64,000 bases of DNA, from positions 283,925 to 347,924 of the forward strand of contig JAAOMT010000003.1 of the NCBI GenBank assembly GCA_016748015.1. Reading direction: 5' to 3'. This DNA comes from Geosiphon pyriformis (taxonomy: Eukaryota > Glomeromycota > Glomeromycetes > Archaeosporales > Geosiphonaceae). Below the pieces are notes generated by a model. That model was not told the origin of the DNA and searched no databases. It was given only the letters and a program-made list of their open reading frames with translations. A program made the translations under genes and the position numbers. Positions 10,111 through 20,440 of this stretch are shown one piece after another; within the stretch, counting starts at the first letter, position 1, and each line of letters begins with the position of its first letter.

Positions 10111-13100
10111 AAAGATAGCACATTTGTAATATTATTTATGAAATTGAATAACTAAGTTACCAAGAAAATATTTGCAAAACTAAATTTATTAGCATTAAAA
10201 ATTGGCTTTATAAATGAGAAATGCTTTTAAAATAAAAGATTCAAAATCATATTTAGCAATTGAGGTAATTTCTTTGGGAAATTAAATAATTGATATTAAA
10301 ACTCACCTTGTTAATATTATATTATCTAATAAATTTTTTATCATTAAGAAGATTAAAAATTATAAAGAAACAATGACAGAGATATTTCGAAAGTGAAAAT
10401 AAAAATGAAATTATTATGCTTGAGTAACATTTACCCATTTATTATAAGGGGCTTAGTCATAAACTTTAAAGTCTGGTATCCTATTAAATTTACCCTTAAC
10501 ATTAATCATTAGCATCATCAGTATTACTTTGGATTATTTTGGTCAACTTATTACATTTAACGTGCATTAAGATCGAGTGACATATTATTAAAAAAATTGG
10601 TGCGAATGAATGTGATAAAGGTATACTTGGGGTTTTTTATAAGAAATGTTTCGGGAAGTTGACACTGTAATGAGAAATTAAAATAAAGCCATTGTATAAT
10701 AATTTGAAAAAAAAGCGAGATTATATAGAGGGTCATTTTAAAATTGTTTTGGGGAATCCGTGCATATTTCAATAATGATATTTAATAAATGTAAACAGAC
10801 TAAAAATTAACATTAAGGAATGTAAAATGAGATAAAATTTACTAAGCCATTTTAAAATAGAATAATTTATTTATAATATTTTTACAGTTCTATTTGAAAA
10901 AGTTTTTTGTTGCGTAAATATTTTTTAAATCAAATTTATAAAGAATAAAGGTAAAGCGAAAATCTTCAATTCAGATAAATTCTTTGATGGAAACCTGGAA
11001 TCTAGCATTAGTTTGAGAAAAAAAACTTGAATTTAAAAGTAAATTGAATTTATTTTTTCGACCTAATAACTTGTTTCAAATGCTAAAAATTATTATTTTA
11101 CCCACTAAAAATAATGCCATATTTTACAATAATGATATTAAAAATAATAAAACACTTAAATTGGATTCAATTATTCTTAAAATGTCAAGAGGGTTTTTTC
11201 GTCGGTCAGTTAAAATTTTAGAAAATTTTGTAAAAAAATAAAAACACAATTGAATAGTATTTTCAGGAATAAGATTTTCAGTTTTTATATTTTTTAAGAT
11301 TCAAAAGTTACAAAAATTTAATTTGGATCACCGAATCTCCAGAATTTTAAAATACACTGTGAATAAATGAGTTTTATAGGAGAACCTAGAAAAAATTTTT
11401 AAAGATGAATTTCTATTTAATAATAATCTAATATAATTATTTCAAGAAATTAGAAATTTTTATTAACTTGGTCATTAATTACTAAGAGTAAGCAAATAAT
11501 AATAATATTTTAATTTAATATCTCTGATCTTTAATAATCCAAGTTTCCTATTTTATATTTTGACCAAATTAATTTTAGCTTTTTCAAAAAATTCGCAATA
11601 ATATCACGATATTTTAAACCAACCATTTAATTTACACTACGATAAAAATTGAGGAGATTTTATTTCATTCTCTTGTCTTAACTATGTTCATGTTATCAGT
11701 TTTTTATAGAGCAATTATTTTAAAAAATTTTATCAAAAACAAAAATTATTACTAAAGTGTTAGTCAAATTAGTTATTATTTTGAATAACCTAAAAATTAT
11801 ATACATAAATAATTTCAATTAAATCCTAAATAAGTAACTTTAAACATTAATAGCAATGAAGGTAATAAATTGCCAATATCAAAGGAATATTTCTGGTTAT
11901 GGCATCTTCAAATTATTTTTTATATCCATATATCAGGCAGTTGAGAGATTGGCTCTTGCTATTATGTGGCTAGAAAACAAATTTAGTGAACTGAGGAATA
12001 GCTATATAAAAAAAGAGATTATCAATAAGGAGGAATTGCAAACTCTGTATAATATGTCATACTAACTTGAATTCCAAATACTGTCAAATATATCACTCCC
12101 TTTTTATTTTTTTGTGAATTTTCAACTTAAACAATATTTTAATAAAACAAATATTTATAAATATAAATAGTAAATATGTAAATTTTATTATTATTATTAT
12201 TATTATTATTATATTGTTTTTTATAAATATTTCATGGTGTGTATTAAGACGGCCTTGAGCGTATGGAAATAAGTAATCAACTAAATTTTATTATTTTAAT
12301 ATTTCGTTTGTGTGATGGCCCATTAATCATATACTTGTTTTAAATTTATAAAATTGATTAATATTTACTAAGTTTAAACACTAAAATTTTCTTCAAGCTT
12401 TATTTCAAAAACCCTTGCATTTAAAATCAACAATGGAAAGAAAGTGTTTATGATTATTTCTTGATTCGGTTTTCCAAGACTGATCTAAAATCTGTAAAAA
12501 ATGAAAAAGTTTTTTCTATTTATTCAAATCTTTTTGGTCCTGATATACAGAAATAAAAGCGTTCCGAAATTTTTTTTATTTAAAACTTTTCATTGAAATT
12601 TGACCGACTACTCCAAACCACTTTTTGCTAAAATTACTTACTGGCCAACATGGAAATTTGTATAATTTCGGAAATCTATTAATTTTTCACCTCTATAGTA
12701 TATATGTAAGTTTTATAATAAGACTGGTCAACATAATTATTTTACATTTTTATTATTCCGAAACGACTTAAAATTATATGACTTAAAAACCATTTTGCAA
12801 GTACCATCTTTTATTCTGAAAATTTTTAAACTTGTCAACAGGAAAAATCCTGATCAAGGAAATTTAAGCCATAAATTTCCTGTAAACTTTAAATTGTAGT
12901 TGGACTCTTTCCAAGTATCGGGGTTGCGCAGCCAAATGCCGTGTATCATATTTGGTCTAGTTCACTTAACTTATTTCACTCATGAAGTAATGACCGGTAA
13001 ACAACGCCCCTGTTTATATGTGTATCATTATCATCTAATCCAACACCCTAAAGTGTTTTTCCACTAATTGTAATATCTTGATACTTCAAAAAATGACTCT

Positions 13101-13185
13101 TTTTATTTGTTACAAAGTTTTAAGCTGATAGTAGCTGTTAAAACTAATACTCCATGTAGGATTCTTCGTTAAGAAGCGACTCAAT
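10111..13185. other. Unassigned region of lower repeat content, no supported gene
   Basis: This stretch is more complex in base composition than the AT blocks, and none of its segments matches the LINE, LTR, Gypsy or MULE sequences elsewhere in the window. Open frames of 65-71 codons at 10557-10772 (minus), 11044-11241 (plus) and 11856-12065 (plus) are short and lysine/asparagine/isoleucine-rich. Only the last (NISGYGIFKLFF, then AVERLALAIMWLENKFSELR) has a protein-like helical composition, and I do not recognise it. A less AT-rich patch (GGGGTTGCGCAGCC) occurs near 12920, upstream of the broken gene at 13186. Confidence 0.5.
12186..12212. repeat. (TTA)n microsatellite
   Basis: About nine consecutive TTA units in otherwise AT-rich DNA. 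Confidence 0.9.
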
Positions 13186-14443
13186 TAACAAAAGAACTCT
13201 TTATTATCCGAAAATTTTACAGATGGGACCCCTGATGACGAATCTCAAATGAGTTTAGCCTTAATTGACAGGGCTGTTGACCTACTTGCGAATTTTAAAA
13301 CTGAACATATTAAACACCTCGTACCAGTTTTATCTGCTATTTTCGCGATAAGACCCCAAGTTTTTCATACCGATTATGACGAGCATTTGCTTGTTTTCAC
13401 CCCTGTGGAAGATTTTACAACGGATTCTGAGTGGGCAAAATGTCTTGTTGATTTTTTTAATAACTTGATATCAAACCGTCGTGTTGGTGTTTCTTTGGAA
13501 GAGGTTTTTTATCCACATTAAAGTTTTACTCCCTATTAGGGATAATTTACTAAATTACTCAATGAACTTTTTGCAATTCATTATAATTTTTTAAAAGACA
13601 ATTAATTATCTAACTTTGATGCGGCAACTTATCCTTTTGATTCGTTTCTTTGTCAAGTTGATAAAAATTTACGAGCTTGATCCTATGCTATATCTTGACG
13701 AAGAGCATAAGAAAAAAATTACCAGAAGCTTCGAACTTCTCGAACTAACTCTTTATGGCACTATCGATTCTTTGTCACAAGAAAATGGAATGAATTTTGA
13801 TTTGTTTCGAGGTACGTTTTGGTTCAATTAATATTTCTGATTCATAGTTTGAAAAATTTAATTTAATGTATAATTATTATTAGAAAACCTTTCAAGTCTT
13901 TCACATGATAGGACAGATTTGAGCTCATTGTTGAACCAAATTTCCAAAATTCTTGAAGATGAATTAAATAAACAAAGAAATAGTCGTAGACAATGGAGTC
14001 TTGGAACAGTGGCTGAGGGGTTGTGAGTTGATTTCTATTTAAAATTGATTTTCTATTTACCATTTTTGTTTAAATATATAATTTTCTCTTTCACTAAACT
14101 ATCAAACTTCAGGTAATTTTAGAAAAATAACTTAATATGATTTGAATGTTTATAGCTTGTATTCATTCGACAAAAATCGTTTAATATTTTAAAAAAGATA
14201 TTACCGGTTTTGGTCTCAGCGCTTTAGGTGTTGACACCATGGTTGATTCCGAATATATGCCCCAAGACCTTCAAACAACCATCGGTCCTCAATGAGATGG
14301 AAGAATATATAGAGCATAATTTGATGGCTACTAATTCCAACCTTAAAATTAGAGAGATTAGTTTGATTGGATCATTTAAAGTTTTCCAAAAAAAGTGAAG
14401 GAAACGCGACAATCTCTTAAGAGTGGCATTTTTTTCCATACGC
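13186..14443 (+). pseudogene. Broken gene of unknown function, possibly host
   Basis: An open stretch from about 13186 to 13521 encodes LSENFTDGTPDDESQ then MSLALIDRAVDLLANFKTEH and continues to SLEEVFYPH. Protein-like sequence then continues in alternating frames: KVLLPIRDNLL, TKLLNELFAIHYNFLKDN, FDAATYPFDSFLCQVDKN (13610-13665), YELDPMLYLDEEHKKKIT to MNFDLFRG (13668-13815), then after a possible intron (GTACGT to TTATTAG, about 13813-13883) LSSLSHDRTDLSSLLNQISK to GTVAEGL (14025). A final piece is LNEMEEYIEHNLMATNSNLK (14290-14400). The codons use C and G more evenly than the surrounding elements. A GT donor at 14026 and AG acceptors near 14115 and 14156 could define another intron. I do not recognise a domain. 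It could be a multi-exon gene with assembly indels rather than a true pseudogene. Confidence 0.5.
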
Positions 14444-14569
14444 CCCGCCTTACCTAATTTCCCAAAGAGAAGCAGTTTTTTGAAAGAAGTTTTTTCGTTT
14501 TTGCATTATTTCTTTAACAATTTCACAAGACAATACAAATTCCTTTGTTCTGGAATTGACAGCCATTAA

Positions 14570-15115
14570 TAGTAATATGGTGAAAATGAAGTCAGCTAGA
14601 GAGTCTGTTTCTGGTCAGTAGTAGTTTTATTCAGAAATTGAAAAAAGTTGACAAGAAGTAAAAACCTTTGGTGATAAGGTGGATCTTTTTTTTGGTGAGT
14701 TGGTGTTTTTGGGTAAGCTATTAGGTGTTGAGTAAATATGTAGACATGAAAACTAATACGAAGTATGTGTTAAGAGTACTTTTGGTAATGATAGTAAAAG
14801 TAAAGCATCCTTGGACTTTCAGACTAATATTTTCAAAGTAAAGAAAATTAATACTGGCAAAATAATGGCTCTTCTATTAGGTATTATTGATTATAATACT
14901 AAAAATAAGAAAATGTTTTTTCCATTTTTCCATTCCATTGTTTTGGAATTTATATTTATTTTTAAAAAAAGTTTAAATAAAGCTAGAATTTTGGCTGTTA
15001 ATAAAAAAATCTTGGTAAATTGTAATCTTAAAAAACAAGAAGTATATTTAAATTAGATTGTAATTATTAAAAAAAATTTATAGATGTTTCCAAAAAAGTA
15101 ATTGTCTTAAATTTA
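14570..15115 (+). pseudogene. LINE-D ORF1 fragment
   Basis: The N-terminus ELTAINSNMVKMKSARESVS (about 14550-14610) resembles LINE-C ORF1 (NLKATAGSIMSKRKISKGTF), and the following FGDKVDLFF matches FGDKKNISL. At 14950-15100, KSLNKARILAVNKKILVN and VIIKK match the pre-RRM region of LINE-B ORF1 (LSLDRTKDMVISEKIMIN, VIIKE). Several stops (two consecutive TAG near 14620) break it. The zinc knuckle and coiled coil are deleted. Confidence 0.7.
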
Positions 15116-17328
15116 ATAAGATAATATTAATCTAATTATAATTAATTAAATTATAACAAAAAATTATAATAGAATTTGCCAAATTAAGTTAAACTAATCT
15201 GTTAATTTAAATAATCTTTTTTTTAATTGGCAAGAATTTAATACATATAATTAAGATTAATAAAAACCATATAACTTAAAAACAAAAAACAGATTTAAAA
15301 TTATGTTGTTTATTTTGTTTATAAATATTACTATATATAATCTTGAAATCTTTTTAGACAAAATTAATAAAAAAATATGTATTATTAATTTACATTTTTA
15401 TTATTAACAATAAAGTAAAATATGTTATTGTTTATTTTAAATTAAAAAAAATTTAAATAAAACTTATTAAGTGTGTGCAAATATAGACTGAATTCTTATT
15501 CTGTTTCCAAGAGTAGTCATGCTGAATCTCAGGCTGGGCTTTCTTCTTTTTTTGCTACTGGTGCCTTTGTCAATGATACAATTTGGATTGGTAGCAATCA
15601 GAGTACTACTTAGCATATTCTTAATATTGCAAGTGATTTCTTTCAAATTAATGACAAAACAGTAGCTATTTCTATTAATAGCAAAGTTAGCACTTCTTTT
15701 TTTTCCATTAGTGATACATCTATCTCTATTGCTAAAAAGTGTGAATTTTATTGATACCTGGATATTTTTCTTTCAACTAAAGATCTTTTGAAGCCTAGTT
15801 TGGCTAAGACACATTCGGACATTTGCTTCTTCATCAATTTGGTTCTAAGAAAAGTAGTTTTAGATAAGCAGTTTTCATATTTGGTGTTAGCAGTACTTTA
15901 TTTTATAGTAAGTTATAGAACACAGTTTAGTTTTGTTTCAGTTGGTGTGTGCAACAAGTGAGATGCTTTAATTCATAAGGAGCTGAAGATCAAGTCTGGC
16001 CTGCCTTTTGACTTTTCAAATGACACAATTTACCACTCCTCTTTTTATGGTTTGAAATTTTTTGTGCAAATTCAATCTGAAAATAAGATTGCTTCTCTTG
16101 TTAGCTTTGTAAACTCTGGTAAAATTCTGGGTTATTTGTTTTCTCATAGATCTCATGATTTGCAAGTTTTTTGTTGGCATCCTGTTCATTCTTTGTGCTT
16201 TCCAGTTCGTATTCATGTTAGTGCTTCTAATAATTTCTTGGTGAACATAGTTCGTGTTCTTTGTAATTGCAGTTTTTTATTGGTGGCTCTCTGGCCAATC
16301 CTTTTCATAGTTGTGGTGGGGTTCTCATGTCTGTTGCCCTTGGTGAGTCAATGTTTTCAAGTTTTTTCCTTTTCTTCAATAATATAATATTGTATTTGTG
16401 GATCAACTTTGTAATTGTCATGGTGCTGTCTTTAATTGGTACATATTTAAGCAGTAGAAAAGACTGGACCCCTGTGGGCCTGTTCCTGAGTGGTTCAAAC
16501 TCTTCACTGTATTTCTCAATAATGCGGATTTGTTTTCACCTTTTCTCTTAGTGTCAAATAGTGTTGATCCACTGAATGTTCTTGGCTCTAATAGTTTTAT
16601 GTCTGTTTGTAATTATCTGTTTCGGGTTGGTACTGGTAGTTTATCTGTATATATGGATGGGTCTTTAAGGGGTTTGGGCACAGTTGGCTGTAGGACTGGT
16701 GCTGCTGTTTTTTTTGAAAACATAGATTCAGGTCTAAGTGTAAAAGTATCAGATTTGATGTCATCTACTTTGGCTGAAATATAAGCTATTGCATTAACTC
16801 TAAAGTGTGTTTCCATGGCTAAATCTATTTGCTTGTTTTCAGATAGTCAATTTGCTTTGGATGCTTACAAGTCAAAATTGGTCTTGACATGTCCCGATTT
16901 TTATAATCAATGTTGGATCAAGCATCACCATATAGTTAATCTTATTTGCAGTAAAAATTTGAGTGTTAGTTAGCACAAAATGAAAGGTCATTCTGGCTTC
17001 TTAGAGAATGACTGTACTGATTCAGTCACTGGTGACATTTCTATTTCTGATTGATTTCTTTCATCTTATCTGAGTGAACATTTTTTGGTGGCTGATAGCA
17101 GTATTATTTCTGGCAATTCCAGATATTTTGTTCATAATATTTATTGTTCTGTTTGTCATGTGCATTGGGAGGTTAGTTCTGGCTCAAGTTTCTGTCTTGT
17201 GATTTGTTTTCTGAGATTGATTGGCACCAGTTTTCATTGGTATGGCATCTTAATTTGCATATGGCTGCTGGTTATACCAGTAAGACATTGGTTAATGCTC
17301 ATACTTATTTTATGAAAGCTTTATATTG

Positions 17329-17531
17329 TCAAAATATGAAAAGAGTTAATTCACATAATTAGGCATAAATCATTTCTTAATTTTAAGTACTTAAAGGAAA
17401 CATACCTCAATATTTTTCGGAATTCTAACCAATATTTTAATTCGAGATTTGTTTTTTATATCCACAATAGTGGTTAATCTAAGAATTCGGATAATTGTCA
17501 TAAAATTTTAGAATCGTAAAATTACCATTCA
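17329..17531. mobile_element. About 200 bp unknown insertion in LINE-D
   Basis: LINE codons for KALYCQ (to 17331) and LSVVI-stop-KRLYDK (from about 17530) join exactly in frame and in length to the LINE-B order KAVHRRLLVVIRKRLYDK if roughly 200 bp are removed. TCA occurs at both edges (17329-17331 and 17529-17531) and could be a 3 bp target duplication. The insert has no clear terminal inverted repeat, no tail and no open frame. It is not found elsewhere in the window as far as I can see. Confidence 0.6.
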
Positions 17532-17571
17532 ATTGTCAGTGGTCATTTAAAAGCGCCTTTATGATAAATGT

Positions 17572-18530
17572 TGTTACTCATAGAATATAGGAAGTATATT
17601 ATTATTAGCAAGTAGATATTAGCCAATCAGAAGTAGATGTAGTAAATATGGAATTCCAGGATTTTTTTCAGAGGAATTGTAGAATTCCAGGAATTTCAGG
17701 ATTCTCTGGCGAAGAATTGCAGGATTCCAAAATTCCAGGATTCCTCTCATCAGGAATTGCAGGATTCCTGTCACAAGGAATTGAAAAATTGAGGAATCTC
17801 AAATATGTATATATAGCAGTAGTGTTAAAAACAGAAAAAGAGAAAATTGACACCAAGAATTCTTAGCTTAGTTACCACAATCCTCAAATAAATAATTATT
17901 TATTATATCAAATTCATTCTTCATTATCAACACTTCATGTTGATAGTAACTGATACTTAACCATACTGGAACAATAGCTCTTGATCATGGCTATTGATGG
18001 GATACTAACTTGCAAATTGTCTTGGCTTATTTTTTATTTTCTCTTTTATCTTTTTTTTATTTTCTTTGTTGTCTACTAACTTGATTAAAAGATTTACTCC
18101 TAGAGGACTTACGGAGAAATAAAACTTATTTAAACAATACTTACTTTTGGAGGACTTATGAAGGAATAAAACTTACTTAAATAATACTTACTCTTGGAGA
18201 ACTTATGGAGAAATAAACTTGCTTAAACAATACTTACTCTTGGAGGACTTACAGAGAAACTGACATCAGAAAACAGCACTGGTATATACTTATGGAGGAT
18301 ATCGTACCAGGAGAATTATCAACCATCAAGCTGAGCAAGCAATTAATAAAACTATGGTTTCAAGAAACTACTAATAAACTGTTACCATTGAATCTCTGTT
18401 TATTATACAAAGAACTCAATTGGAAAACCTTCAGATAAAATACCTTCAGATTATCATCATCACCAATCACTTTGAGCACCAAGTTACGGGTTTATTATTC
18501 ACTCAATACCCCAAAGAATTACCTGTAACA
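17572..18530 (+). repeat. LTR-B, solo LTR inserted in LINE-D (959 bp)
   Basis: It starts TGTTACTCATAGAATATAGG and ends ACCTGTAACA, with a perfect 4 bp target duplication ATGT (17568-17571 and 18531-18534). LINE codons read CY-PSV across the site when it is removed. It is related to the Gypsy-2 LTRs (shared TTAGCCAATCAGAAGTAG and a GAATTCC-rich region at about 17647-17790), but differs from them by the 47 bp repeats, so it is a separate subfamily. Confidence 0.92.
18094..18262 (+). repeat. 47 bp tandem repeat in LTR-B, about 3.5 units
   Basis: Units begin at 18094, 18141, 18188 and 18234, each starting TTACTYYTRGAGRACTTA and containing GGAGAAATAAAACTTA. They are absent from the Gypsy-2 LTRs, so they are an expansion specific to this LTR. 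Confidence 0.85.
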
Positions 18531-19216
18531 ATGTTATCCCAGTGTGCTGTGTTTGTACTGTGACAAGATAGAAGTATTAGATCATGTGTTTTCCTGTAAA
18601 GTTAACAAATCTACTTGGCATCAAATTCTGGAATCCCATGTGAATTCTTGGAAGTTACTTTTAGGCCTTTTCTATTTTTCTTCAGATGTGTTCTAGTCAT
18701 TGTTGATCTGTAATTCTGATTCTTTTTTGGTAATGGTTCTTTTTAAGTATTGTGTTTTTGACAGTTGGTTTTGTGAGGTTATTTCTATTTTCTGAGATTC
18801 CAAGATTGCTTGTTGTGAAGTTGTTAAGTTTGTGTACTCCCTCAGTCTTGAGTTTAGGGATAATGTCTGGTTGGTTTGTGTTAGATATTATGCATATATG
18901 GAAAAGAATGGCTTGATTTTTTGTAATAGTTCAGTTCTTATTTCAGTCTCTGGTTTGGCTTTGAGATTTTTTTCTGGTACAGTTAAGATGTTTGGCATAG
19001 CTGAGGCTTTTGGTGTGCATTTTGGATTTTGCAAATCTTGTTTGTTTTTCTCTGAAATAGGTGATTTGGTTTTGGTTTATATAGCTGCATAGTGTTGTTC
19101 TGATCAGCCTGAGTGGCTGGTCGCATGTAAAAAAAGCATAGTATAGGTCATTTCTTTAATGTATGAAACTAGACTGTGTTTAGATCTTACTCATTAAATA
19201 ATAATAATAATAATAA

Positions 19217-20440
19217 AAAAAACTTATTATACAATTTTTGTTTTTGGTAAAATTAATTTATTATGAATTAAATTAAATTTGGTTTATTATAAAAAATGTG
19301 AATATTTTAGATGTTTTAAGTTAAATACAACTTTTTTAAGATTAATTCAAAAAAATTTTATAAATATATGTTTTTAAAGATTAATTAATTTTATTGTATT
19401 AACTTTTATGTTAAAAAAATTGTTTTTATTTTATATTAATTGTTTTTAATAAAAAATTATAAACTTAAATAGTTTTTTTGATAATATTTTTAATTATAAT
19501 TTTTATATAAACTTGATTTTATTTGATGTTATTTTTAATTTTGTTTTTTTATCAATAATATTAAAATTAAATATGTTAAAATATAGTTTAAAACTTTTTT
19601 TAAATTAGATTTTAATAATATTTTTTAAGTTATATACTTTGTTTTTATCTGTTTTTTTGATATTAAAATATAGCTTAATATATTTGTAATAATTTGTTAC
19701 AAAAAAAATTTGTAACAATCTCAAAAAAGCACATGATTTAATATTATAATACATAACTTTATTTGTTTTGTCGATCAGTTTTAAATTATGTAATATTAAT
19801 TATTTTTATTAGTTAAAAATAAATTACATATATCATATTATATGGTTTTTAAATTTGATATATATTATTTATATATTGTAATATAAAAACAAATCAAAAT
19901 TTTTGGTGTAACTGCTTTTATTTTTACATAACAAAAAGTTTTTTTTGTTTTAAACAATACTTAAATTATAAGAAAAACTTGTATATTATAAATATAAGCA
20001 TAAAAATTTGTGTATTAAATATAAACTATAGATTTTAAAGTGTTAAAAACAACAAATTATGTAAAGTCTAACTTTTTAAATTATTTTAGATAACATTTAT
20101 TTAAATATATTAATTAGTACTGTAGTTAATAGTATATTAACAATTTTAAATATAACATTCTATATATTATGAATTATATTAAGATTAATATTTTAATGTA
20201 AATACAGGCCAAAAAAAAATAACCAGTTTGCTTTTAAAAAAAGATATGTATATATGTCTAATAAAAAACCATGTATTAAAAGACTAAAGTTATTTTTATC
20301 CTAATTTAAAACCTATTTTTAATGTAAAGCTGACTAATTAATTTCAAAATCATGTTAGTGAAGACCTATCCCAATTAAATAACCAAGTATTTATAAATAA
20401 AGATAAAATTTTTGGTTATAAATTCAGTTATATTAAGTGT
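19217..20440. other. Extreme AT-rich block
   Basis: About 1.2 kb of nearly pure A/T between the LINE-D tail and the first recognisable MULE codons. I see no gene. The MULE terminal sequence presumably starts somewhere inside it, but I could not define an end. Confidence 0.65.

Larger units (their letters stand above)
15478..19092 (+). pseudogene. LINE-D ORF2: RT, RNase H and zinc tail (broken)
   Basis: The fragment begins in the RT palm: FATGAFVNDTIWIG near 15570 is the catalytic box, with Asn for the first Asp of FVDD. IAKKCEF then a stop, FFINLVLRK and DKQFSYLVLAV follow in LINE order. The RNase H domain reads VYMDGSLRGLG near 16650, STLAEI then a stop, LFSDSQFALDAY near 16840, and KMKGHSGFLENDCTD near 16980. 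After the two insertions the frame resumes with KRLYDKCYPSVLCLYCDK and DHVFSC (18535-18600), the C-terminal C-x2-C-x7-H-x3-C motif, and ends LVYIAA at 19092. Stops and frameshifts are frequent. Both RT catalytic damage and truncation show it is dead. Confidence 0.85.
14453..19216 (+). mobile_element. LINE-D, internally deleted non-LTR retrotransposon
   Basis: The 5' end matches LINE-C (CAGTTTTTTGAAAGAAGTTTTT here, CAGTTTTTGAAAAAG there, given only as short matches). It then has the ORF1 start, an RRM-like fragment, an AT-rich join (15116-15477) where the rest of ORF1, the endonuclease and half the RT are missing, the RT palm to RNase H, and a 3' end with CTCATTAAA followed by an (AAT)n tail at 19195-19216. 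A 200 bp insertion (17329-17531) and a solo LTR-B (17572-18530) interrupt it. Confidence 0.8.

Noticed and set aside
10557-10772. 71-codon minus-strand frame with hydrophobic stretches
   Set aside because: Composition is explained by poly-T runs; nothing recognisable and no neighbour supports it.
11044-11241. 65-codon plus-strand frame
   Set aside because: Rich in Asn, Lys, Ile and Phe as expected for AT-rich non-coding DNA; no start context or homology seen.
12901-12960. Less AT-rich patch that might be a tRNA or promoter
   Set aside because: I could not fold a tRNA cloverleaf or find box A/B pairs.
17648-17866. Open frame of 72 codons (MEFQDFFQRNCRIPG...)
   Set aside because: It is made by the GAATTCC/GGAATTGC repeats of LTR-B and its frame is not kept in the other LTR-B copies.
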